The translations under genes were made by a program, and so were the position numbers. Below the pieces are notes generated by a model. That model was not told the origin of the DNA, searched no databases, and saw only the letters and a program-made list of their open reading frames with translations. From Sulfopaludibacter sp963815475 (lineage in GTDB: Bacteria; Acidobacteriota; Terriglobia; Bryobacterales; Bryobacteraceae), in NCBI GenBank assembly GCA_963815475.1, contig CAWFHD010000003.1, forward strand, positions 1,302,001 to 1,366,000: a DNA stretch of 64,000 bases, given 5' to 3'. This document shows, in pieces, positions 23,730-31,330 of the stretch; position 1 is the stretch's first letter, and the number at the start of each line of letters is the position of its first letter.

Positions 23730-25976
23730 ATGCCATCCGAGACATTTGAGCAGTTGTTGGAGCGCGCCGCTGCCGTTTGTGGAGTCGGCTCGGGCTTCTG
23801 GGATATCTGGGGACGCCATCACGTCACCACCCTCGAAGCCAAACAAGCGATTCTGCGGGCGCAGGGATTGGAAGCCGGCAGCGCGGAAGAGTTGGAGCAC
23901 TCGCTGGCAGAACGCGCGCGGCGCGAGTGGCAGCGGTTGGCGCCCCCGGTTGTTCTGGCCGATGAGAGCGACCAGATCGAATTTCCAATCCAGATTCCGG
24001 CCGACATGCTCGGGGAGACGGCTCGAGTGACTCTACGCCGCGAAGGCGGTGTGACTTCGGAACACGAAATCCCGCTCACCGGGCTGCTCCAAACCGCATC
24101 AATCGAGATGGAAGGGCAAACGCGCGTGCGCGTCAGCGCCAGCCTCACGGTTTCCCTGCCCCTGGGTTATCATGAGATCGAAATCCGCCTGGGCGTGCAG
24201 AATGTAGTCACCCGTTACATTGTGACTCCCGACCGCGCCTACGCCCATCCTTATCTCGGACGCGGCGGGCGGCTGGCCGGCGTCGCTATCAGCCTGTACG
24301 GTGTGCGCTCGGAGCGCAACTGGGGATGCGGCGATTTCACGGATCTGCATGCCGCGGTGGATTGGGCGATTGACGATCTGGGGGCGGCGTTTGTGGCGCT
24401 GAATCCACTGCACGCCATCCACAATCGACGGCCATTCAATACCAGCCCGTACCTTCCCGACTGCATCTTCTACCAGAACTTTCTGTACATCGACGTAGAA
24501 GCAGTCGAGGGTTACGCCAGCAATCGGCGTGTGCGCCACTTACGCGAATCGCCGGCGGTTCAGAATGAAATCGACGAGCTGCGGAGCACACCGTTCGTGG
24601 AGTACGAGAGGGTGAGCGCGTTGAAGCTGCGCTTCCTGAAGCTGATCTTCGCCGGCCTGCTGCGACAATGGCGCAGGAACGCGCCGGGGCAGCAGGCCGA
24701 GTTGGCATTGGCGCCGGAGTTCCGGACATTCTGCGACCGTGAGGGCGACCTGCTGGAAAAGTATGCCACCCACTGCGCCCTGGACGAGTACCTGCACCGT
24801 CGTAACCCGGACTTGTGGAACTGGCCGCAGTGGCCGCGTGAATATCAGGATCCGGATTCGCCCGAAACCAGCGCCTTCCGCCGCAAACATTGGCGCAGCG
24901 TGATGTTCTATCAGTTTCTGCAATGGCAGATCGATATCCAGTTGAGCGGCGCCCAGCAGCACGCTCTCAATCGGCGCCTGGCGATCGGGCTGTACCACGA
25001 TCTGGCGCTGGCCACCGATAGTTTCGGCTCGGACCTGTGGGCGCATCGGCCGTTTTTCGTGAAGGGCTGCCGCGTCGGTTCACCGCCTGACGACTTCTCA
25101 CCCAACGGGCAGGATTGGGGCTTCCCTCCTCCGAATACCGAGCGCCATCGTGAGGACGGCTACCGGCTGTTCGCCGAATCGATCCGCAAGAACTGCCGCC
25201 ACGGCGGCGCCCTGCGTATCGACCACGTGATGCGCTTGTTCCGGCTGTATTGGATTCCGGACGGTTGCGACGCCAAGCGCGGCGCGTACGTCAAGGAGCG
25301 CGGCAACGATTTCGTGCGCATCCTGGCGCTGGAGAGCGTGCGCAACCGCGTGGTGGTGGTGGGAGAAGATCTCGGCACGGTGGAGCCCGAGGTGCGCGAG
25401 GAACTGGCGCGATTCGGGATGCTCAGCTACCGGCTTTTCTATTTCGAAAAGAACGCGCAGAGCGAATTTCGCCCGCACGGCGAATATGTCAGGCAGGCGC
25501 TGGTGGCATCCACCACCCACGATCTGCCCACGCTGGCGGGCTTCTGGATTGGCGCAGACATTCAATCGCGGCGCGAGGCAGGGGTTCTGGATGACGCTGC
25601 CTGGCGCGCTCAACTGGAAGCGCGCGCCATCGAAAAACAGAAGATGCTGGATGTGCTGTTCCGCGAAGGACTGCTGCACGCGGACCTGCCGCGGAGCGCC
25701 GCGGAGTATCCCGAGTTGACGGGCGAACTGCATCACGCGGTAGCGGGCTTTCTTGCGCTCACGCCGTCGCAGTTGCTGGCCATCAATCAGGAAGACATCA
25801 CGAAGGAAACGGCGCAGCAGAATCTGCCGGGAACAACGTGGCAGTATCCCAACTGGGCTCGGAAGATGCGTTTCACCGTGGAGCAACTGCGGCAAAATCC
25901 CGAGGCCCGGAATTACACCGCGATGCTACGAGATTGGGTGACCAAGTCGGGACGGACTAACCATCCGGCGGGGTAG
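23730..25976 (+). CDS. malQ: 4-alpha-glucanotransferase (amylomaltase, GH77)
   Basis: A 748-residue enzyme that transfers alpha-1,4-glucan segments between maltodextrins in the cytoplasm. An N-terminal extension of about 180 residues (helical plus beta domain) precedes the barrel, as in the E. coli-type long MalQ. Catalytic residues: nucleophile in LRIDHVMRLFR (about D497), acid/base in VVVGEDLGTV (about E546), transition-state Asp in STTHDLPTL (about D597). Conserved RPFNTSPYLP near 230. It stands as a single gene; no glycogen operon partners are visible. Confidence 0.92.
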   Translation: MPSETFEQLLERAAAVCGVGSGFWDIWGRHHVTTLEAKQAILRAQGLEAGSAEELEHSLAERARREWQRLAPPVVLADESDQIEFPIQIPADMLGETARVTLRREGGVTSEHEIPLTGLLQTASIEMEGQTRVRVSASLTVSLPLGYHEIEIRLGVQNVVTRYIVTPDRAYAHPYLGRGGRLAGVAISLYGVRSERNWGCGDFTDLHAAVDWAIDDLGAAFVALNPLHAIHNRRPFNTSPYLPDCIFYQNFLYIDVEAVEGYASNRRVRHLRESPAVQNEIDELRSTPFVEYERVSALKLRFLKLIFAGLLRQWRRNAPGQQAELALAPEFRTFCDREGDLLEKYATHCALDEYLHRRNPDLWNWPQWPREYQDPDSPETSAFRRKHWRSVMFYQFLQWQIDIQLSGAQQHALNRRLAIGLYHDLALATDSFGSDLWAHRPFFVKGCRVGSPPDDFSPNGQDWGFPPPNTERHREDGYRLFAESIRKNCRHGGALRIDHVMRLFRLYWIPDGCDAKRGAYVKERGNDFVRILALESVRNRVVVVGEDLGTVEPEVREELARFGMLSYRLFYFEKNAQSEFRPHGEYVRQALVASTTHDLPTLAGFWIGADIQSRREAGVLDDAAWRAQLEARAIEKQKMLDVLFREGLLHADLPRSAAEYPELTGELHHAVAGFLALTPSQLLAINQEDITKETAQQNLPGTTWQYPNWARKMRFTVEQLRQNPEARNYTAMLRDWVTKSGRTNHPAG

Positions 25977-26038
25977 TCTCCAACCAGCCGCAAGATGCCG
26001 GGCAATCCGGTAGATTACACTAATTCCCGAGGCTAAAT

Positions 26039-29000
26039 ATGCCAGGGGAACGGCAGGTCTTCCATGAGCAGCAGCGCCAGGCTATCCTGCGCGGAGCGGA
26101 TCAACTGGCCGATGCCGTCAAAGTGACGCTTGGCCCGAAGGGCCGGAATACCGTCTTAGACAAGAAGTTCGGCGGCTCGACCGTCACCAGGGACGGCATC
26201 CGGGTCGCTAAAGAGATTGAGCTTGCCGATCCCATGGAAAACATGGGTGCACAGATGGTCCGCGAAGTTGTCTCCCGAACCTCCGAGTCGGCGGGAGACG
26301 GCGCCACCACGGCTACGGTCCTCGCACAAAACATCCTGCATTACGGCGTAAAAGCAGTGGCCGCTGGAGCCGATCCCATGGCGCTGAGGCGTGGCATTGA
26401 GACGGCGGTCGCAACGGTTGTCCAGGAGCTGAAGTCGTCCGCAACACCAATTTCCGAACACGACGTTGCCCGTATCGGGACCATCGCGGCCAAAGGCGAC
26501 TATGCTATCGGCAATCTCATTGCGAAAGCGATCGACCATGCAGGCAAGGACGGTGTCGTGACCGTCGAAGAGTCCAGGACGAATGCGAGCGATCTCGAGA
26601 CCGCCAACGGCATGCAATTCGATCGCGGATATCTGTCGCCATATTTCGTCTCGGATGCTCAAAGGATGGAGGCGGTGCTGGATGACCCCTACATTCTGAT
26701 TTGCGAAAAGAAGATCAGCAGGCTACAGGAACTTCTCGAACCGACCGGTCAGAGCATCCTCGAGCAGGTCGCGAAATCCGGAAAACCAGTCCTCATCATC
26801 GCCGAAGATGTGGAAGGCGAGGCTCTGGCGACACTGGTGGTGAATCAGATTCGCGGCAATTTGAAATGCTGCGCGGTGAAGGCGCCCGGCTTCGGCGACC
26901 GGCGAAAGGCTATGCTCGAGGATATTGCCATTCTCACCGGCGGCAAAGCCATCCTGGAGATGACCGGAATCACCCTCAACGATCTGGGGCGAGCGCGGCG
27001 GGTGGTGGTGGAGAAAGATAAGACCACTTTGATCGGCTGCGGCGGTTCGCCCGAAGCGCTGCAGCTCCGAATACACGAACTCCGCGCGGAAGTCGACCAG
27101 ACTACCGCGGATTACGACCGCGAGAAGATCCGGGATCGCGTTGCCGCGCTGGCAGGCGGCGTAGCGATCATTCGGGTTGGCGGAAGCACCGAAACCGAAC
27201 TGAAAGAGAAAGTGGCGCTGGCGGAATACGCGCTGCGCAGTGCTCGCGCCGCCATGCAGGAAGGCATCGTTCCCGGAGGCGGAGTGGCGCTGCTGCAGGC
27301 CGGCAGGGCCCTGGATGCGCTCACGCTCACGGGAGACGAGAAGCTCGGCACTGCCCTCGTGCGTCGTGCCATCGAAGAGCCGATGCGGCAGATCGCTGCC
27401 AACGCAGGCTACGATGGCACTGTTGTCATAGGAAAGATCCGCCAATCCGGCAGCCGCAACTACGGTTTCAACGCCCTCACGGGCAAGTACGAGGACATGT
27501 TCCTTTCGGGCGTCATCGATCCCGCCAGAGTGACGCGTTTGGCTCTGCAGAATGCCTCGTCGGCTGCCGCGCAGATGCTCACATCGGAGGCGATCACAAG
27601 CGGAGTTTCACCGAAGATCGACGTCACGGATTTTGGTAGTATCCGCCTCGGTACTGTCCACCTCAAGCACCAGGATCCTATGGACAAACCCGAGGTGCGC
27701 CCCGAGATTAGACCGGAGATCAGACCCGAGGTGCGCCCCGACTTCGACCCCCTGAATCTTCGAGCCCCGAGACCTGCTCCGAGCCCGAAATCAGGCGACC
27801 TTGGAGTGCCCACGGAATTCACACAGCGGTTCAGCAGTCCGCCTGCTCCCAGCGCCCAGGCGCCTAAACCACTTGAGCCTGCCGTGCGTAACGAAGCAGC
27901 AGAAGAAGCCCGGGGCGACTGGGGCAGCGGTGGCAGCGGCGCAGGAGGCAGCGGCGCAGGAGGCCATGGCGGTGGCTCGGGCGGCAATGGAGACGGCGAT
28001 GACACGCCGCCGTCCCCCGAGCGGCAAATCAACTTCTGGATCAGCGAGCGCGAGACGGAACCCGCCCGCGCTTTAAAGATCGGTGAAAAGTACACGGGCA
28101 ATTGCCGGATAGGCGCGCCGGTCAAGGCCAATCTATTCACCGGCGCCGGCTCCACCATCCCGGGAAAAGATATCCCCTCTGCCGGCCTGCCGACCCATTG
28201 GGTGATGATCGCCACCAATATCGAATTGGGGACCGTTGACCAGTCCCGCCTGATTACCCTGAGCCGCACTTCGGGGGGCCCTTTCGATAGCGCACAGTTT
28301 GAACTGGTGACACCGAAGACCAGCGACAGTCTAACGGTCCAACTGACGCTGCGCCCGCTGGCGGAGCCGGCTCAGCTTACGTTATTGATCCATGTGAATG
28401 ACAAGATCTATCGCGAGCTGAAAGTGGATCTACGCCTGGAAGGGGATGCCACGTCGTCCATTGCGCCGGCGCCATGCGCCAGCATCACAGCGGACGTGCC
28501 GCACGCTCCGCTGGAGCTCATCAATACCCGCACTACCCATGAATGGACCACGCCTCCCGGCGAGATTACGCTCACCGTGTTTGCGGGCGGCAAGGCCATC
28601 CTGGTAGGGAGAGCCCGCGGAAGAGTCTTTAGCGGCGACGTTGTATCTCTGGGAACCAGGGAGCAGGAACTGAAACAGCCGATCGAACTTCTGCAGAAAT
28701 GGGCGGAGACGTTTCGCGCCAAGCATACCGACTATCTGAACGATATTGACCCGCAGGATCTGCTGGATCAATTGCACCGGGCGCCCGAAACGGATCACTG
28801 GAGCAGCCTTCCCGACCGGGAGGATTCTCCGCACCAGACGAGCTGGCAGCAGGTTTCCACCAGCAACGAGTTGAACAAGCTCGCCTATTACGGGCACAAG
28901 CTCTACAACGTCTTGTTTCCCCGCAACGCGCCCCCTCTGCGCGACCTGCTCGACCAGTTGGAACCGGGTCAGCGCATCAATATCAACTGGCGTGCCGACA

Positions 29001-29824
29001 GCGGCGCAGACTGGGCGCCGCATATACCCTGGGAGCTTCTTTACATAGACGACGTAACCGATGGTGTGCCGATAGACCCCACACGTTTCTGGGGCTTGCG
29101 GTTCCGATTGGAATACACGGCGTATCGCCCGAGCGACGCGATGATGTCTCTGGGACCGCCCCAGGATACCTGGTGCTCCACACTCCTTTTTTACGGCAAT
29201 GCGCCCAACGAGCCGGCCACGGCGGAAGCGAAATGGCAGCGCTCGGTCTGGAGTTCCTGGCGCAATCAGCGCATCGTTCCACTCGACGCGCAAGGGGCTA
29301 CTCCGAAGGCGGAGATTCTCGCGGAACTGGCGCGTCCCCCCCGGCCTGCGGGCGTGCTTTATTTGTTTTGTCACTACGCCCTAAATGCGAACAACGTACC
29401 GATATTGCGTTTCGGAACCGATTCCGGTAATCCCGATGACATCCTGGACGAGACGGAATTCGGCACCTCGGAATTTGTATCGCATCCGCTGGTCTTCGCC
29501 AATGCCTGCACCACGGGAGCGGCCGGCGTGTACGCCGCCAATGAACTGGAAAAGGCATTTTTCGATCGCGGATGCCGCGCCTTTGTCGGCGCCGAAGCGA
29601 AGGTTCCAGTGCAGATGGCGAGCCGCTTTGCCGCCGCTTTTTTTGGGTTCTTCCTTCGCCTGGTGGATCAGGAGCCGATGGCAGGCGGGGAAGCGATGAG
29701 CCAGTCGCGGCTGCTGCTGTGGACCCGCTACAAAAATATCGGCGGCCTGTTGTACTCGTACGTAAATCAGTACGACCTGTATTACGCCAGCGACGACGAG
29801 ATCGCCGAATTGCAGAAGAGCTAG
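26039..29824 (+). CDS. GroEL chaperonin fused to C-terminal CHAT caspase-like protease
   Basis: A 1261-residue fusion. Residues 1-527 are a full GroEL subunit: VKVTLGPKGRN (28-37), D52 in VTRDGIRV, SAGDGATTAT with D87, the apical RGYLSPYF (196-203) and EGEALATLVVN, and VPGGGVAL (411-418). E. coli D398, needed for ATP hydrolysis, aligns with Y397. The GGM tail is replaced by a linker: EVRP/EIRP repeats (552-567), Pro/Ala-rich stretch, then a Gly-rich tract (628-653). Residues about 663-870 are beta-rich. The CHAT domain follows: PHIPWELLYIDD, catalytic H1112 (YLFCHYAL), C1157 (LVFANACTTG). GAGG precedes the ATG. A lipase gene starts four bases after the stop; no groES is adjacent. Likely role: chaperonin-type sensing of misfolded or foreign proteins coupled to proteolysis (inference). 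Confidence 0.92.
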   Translation: MPGERQVFHEQQRQAILRGADQLADAVKVTLGPKGRNTVLDKKFGGSTVTRDGIRVAKEIELADPMENMGAQMVREVVSRTSESAGDGATTATVLAQNILHYGVKAVAAGADPMALRRGIETAVATVVQELKSSATPISEHDVARIGTIAAKGDYAIGNLIAKAIDHAGKDGVVTVEESRTNASDLETANGMQFDRGYLSPYFVSDAQRMEAVLDDPYILICEKKISRLQELLEPTGQSILEQVAKSGKPVLIIAEDVEGEALATLVVNQIRGNLKCCAVKAPGFGDRRKAMLEDIAILTGGKAILEMTGITLNDLGRARRVVVEKDKTTLIGCGGSPEALQLRIHELRAEVDQTTADYDREKIRDRVAALAGGVAIIRVGGSTETELKEKVALAEYALRSARAAMQEGIVPGGGVALLQAGRALDALTLTGDEKLGTALVRRAIEEPMRQIAANAGYDGTVVIGKIRQSGSRNYGFNALTGKYEDMFLSGVIDPARVTRLALQNASSAAAQMLTSEAITSGVSPKIDVTDFGSIRLGTVHLKHQDPMDKPEVRPEIRPEIRPEVRPDFDPLNLRAPRPAPSPKSGDLGVPTEFTQRFSSPPAPSAQAPKPLEPAVRNEAAEEARGDWGSGGSGAGGSGAGGHGGGSGGNGDGDDTPPSPERQINFWISERETEPARALKIGEKYTGNCRIGAPVKANLFTGAGSTIPGKDIPSAGLPTHWVMIATNIELGTVDQSRLITLSRTSGGPFDSAQFELVTPKTSDSLTVQLTLRPLAEPAQLTLLIHVNDKIYRELKVDLRLEGDATSSIAPAPCASITADVPHAPLELINTRTTHEWTTPPGEITLTVFAGGKAILVGRARGRVFSGDVVSLGTREQELKQPIELLQKWAETFRAKHTDYLNDIDPQDLLDQLHRAPETDHWSSLPDREDSPHQTSWQQVSTSNELNKLAYYGHKLYNVLFPRNAPPLRDLLDQLEPGQRININWRADSGADWAPHIPWELLYIDDVTDGVPIDPTRFWGLRFRLEYTAYRPSDAMMSLGPPQDTWCSTLLFYGNAPNEPATAEAKWQRSVWSSWRNQRIVPLDAQGATPKAEILAELARPPRPAGVLYLFCHYALNANNVPILRFGTDSGNPDDILDETEFGTSEFVSHPLVFANACTTGAAGVYAANELEKAFFDRGCRAFVGAEAKVPVQMASRFAAAFFGFFLRLVDQEPMAGGEAMSQSRLLLWTRYKNIGGLLYSYVNQYDLYYASDDEIAELQKS

Positions 29825-29828
29825 ACCG

Positions 29829-31304
29829 ATGACCAATTCACTTGCCGATTTCTTTCAGGCCGATACCGCCAAACGCGTGGAACTGTTGCGAGATCTAGCC
29901 GTAGCTGGCGAATTGAAGGCTTACCTGGGTGATGCGGCCTTTCAGGATTTGCTCGCGCTCACGGGGCGGGCCGACGTGTCCGATCACCTAAGCGTGAAAT
30001 CGCCGCCCAACCTGGTATTTGTTCCCGGCATCATGGGGAGCTTGCTGATGTCGGAGACCAAGGGCGGAGTCTGGTGGATCGACGCGCGCACCCGCAAGCA
30101 CATCGACGATCTCGGCCTCTCCGCCGACGGCATGGAGGACCGGGACAGCAACAATCAGGTCCGCGCCTTCACGGTCGACACCAGCTACGAGCCGTTCGCC
30201 CTGGCAGTGCTGGCTCGTGACGATTTCGGCCACCGCAATTTCGCGTATGACTGGCGAAAGCCGTATTCCTCGAACACACAGGCGCTGCGGGATCTGATCC
30301 TCAAGATGTACGAGCAGAACGGCGGCCAACCGGTGCACATCGTCGCGCATAGCATGGGCGGCCTCATGACGCGCGCCACCCTGATGGAATTCGGCGATCG
30401 ACTCTGGCCGCGGGTGGGACGAATTGCCTTCATCGGAACCCCGCACTACGGCTCACCTGCGATTGCGGGATACCTGAAGAACCATCTTTGGGGATTCAAC
30501 CTGATGGCGATTCTGGGCGAGTATCTCACTCGTGAGACGCTACGGTCGCTGTGGGGCGTGCTGTCCCTTCTACCCGCGCCGCTGGGCGTGTACCCCTGGA
30601 CTCGCGCGGAAGATAACCCGAAATGGAAAGCTCAGTCGGGAGACGATCTGTTCTATCAGCACCCCTGCGCCAACTTCAATATGTACGACGCCAAAGCGTG
30701 GCAACTCGGCCTGACGGACGCGGAGAACCAGCAGTTGCAGCGAGTGCTGGACGGCTCGGCGGCATTCCATCGCAGCCTGCACGAATGGCACACACAACTC
30801 AACCAGGATCACCGCGACAAGATGCTGATGGTGGCGGGGGTGGGAATGAAGACGCTGTACCGCCTGGCATACCGCTCCGGTTTTTCCGCGGTGTGGAAAG
30901 AGATGGACAAGATCACCGAGTCCATACCGGGAGATCCTCACCGCGATGGCGACGGCCGTGTAACGGTGGCTTCAGGGAGCCTGGGCGGTGTGACCATGCG
31001 ATACGTGAAGGGCGCCCACGGAGGGCTCACCAATATCCCGGCAGTCTACAACGACGTATTCCGCTGGCTGAAAGAGGAGACGCTGTCGTCTTTGCCCGAT
31101 ACGGTCGAAGACTCCCTGAGCATGCATCTGGGCGGCACAGGCGGCGGCAGCGAAGCGCCGAATCTGGACGGCACAGCCAACTCGCACGGGGACGATCCGG
31201 GGTATTGGAATTTCGATCAGCCCGATGCGGCGGAGTTGCGCGCCCTCGATGAACGGGTGGAGCACGGAGAAGTTCCCGAGTTTAATCGAGTGCGGCTGCT
31301 GTAA
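29829..31304 (+). CDS. LCAT-type lipase/acyltransferase with N-terminal extension, partner of GroEL-CHAT
   Basis: A 491-residue alpha/beta hydrolase of the lecithin:cholesterol acyltransferase family. Oxyanion segment FVPGIMGS (64-71), DDFGHRNFAYDWRK (131-144), nucleophile elbow VAHSMGGLM with S175, ATPHYGSP-like IGTPHYGSP, acid D375 in HRDGDGRVTV and base H397 in VKGAHGGLTN. Residues 1-58 precede the hydrolase: a small helical segment (ADFFQADTAKRVELLRDLAV...). A Gly/Ser-rich acidic tail follows (435-491). No signal peptide, so it acts inside the cell, where a free phospholipase or acyltransferase could damage membranes. The 4-base spacing to the GroEL-CHAT gene implies co-translation. Activation by CHAT cleavage of either end is inference. 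Confidence 0.85.
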   Translation: MTNSLADFFQADTAKRVELLRDLAVAGELKAYLGDAAFQDLLALTGRADVSDHLSVKSPPNLVFVPGIMGSLLMSETKGGVWWIDARTRKHIDDLGLSADGMEDRDSNNQVRAFTVDTSYEPFALAVLARDDFGHRNFAYDWRKPYSSNTQALRDLILKMYEQNGGQPVHIVAHSMGGLMTRATLMEFGDRLWPRVGRIAFIGTPHYGSPAIAGYLKNHLWGFNLMAILGEYLTRETLRSLWGVLSLLPAPLGVYPWTRAEDNPKWKAQSGDDLFYQHPCANFNMYDAKAWQLGLTDAENQQLQRVLDGSAAFHRSLHEWHTQLNQDHRDKMLMVAGVGMKTLYRLAYRSGFSAVWKEMDKITESIPGDPHRDGDGRVTVASGSLGGVTMRYVKGAHGGLTNIPAVYNDVFRWLKEETLSSLPDTVEDSLSMHLGGTGGGSEAPNLDGTANSHGDDPGYWNFDQPDAAELRALDERVEHGEVPEFNRVRLL

Positions 31305-31330
31305 ACAGCCGACGCCATATCGGCCGGCGG

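Noticed and set aside
25977..26038. CIRCE (HrcA) operator before the GroEL-CHAT gene
   Set aside because: The 62-base gap has no TTAGCACTC/GAGTGCTAA repeat; heat-shock control of the usual kind is not supported.
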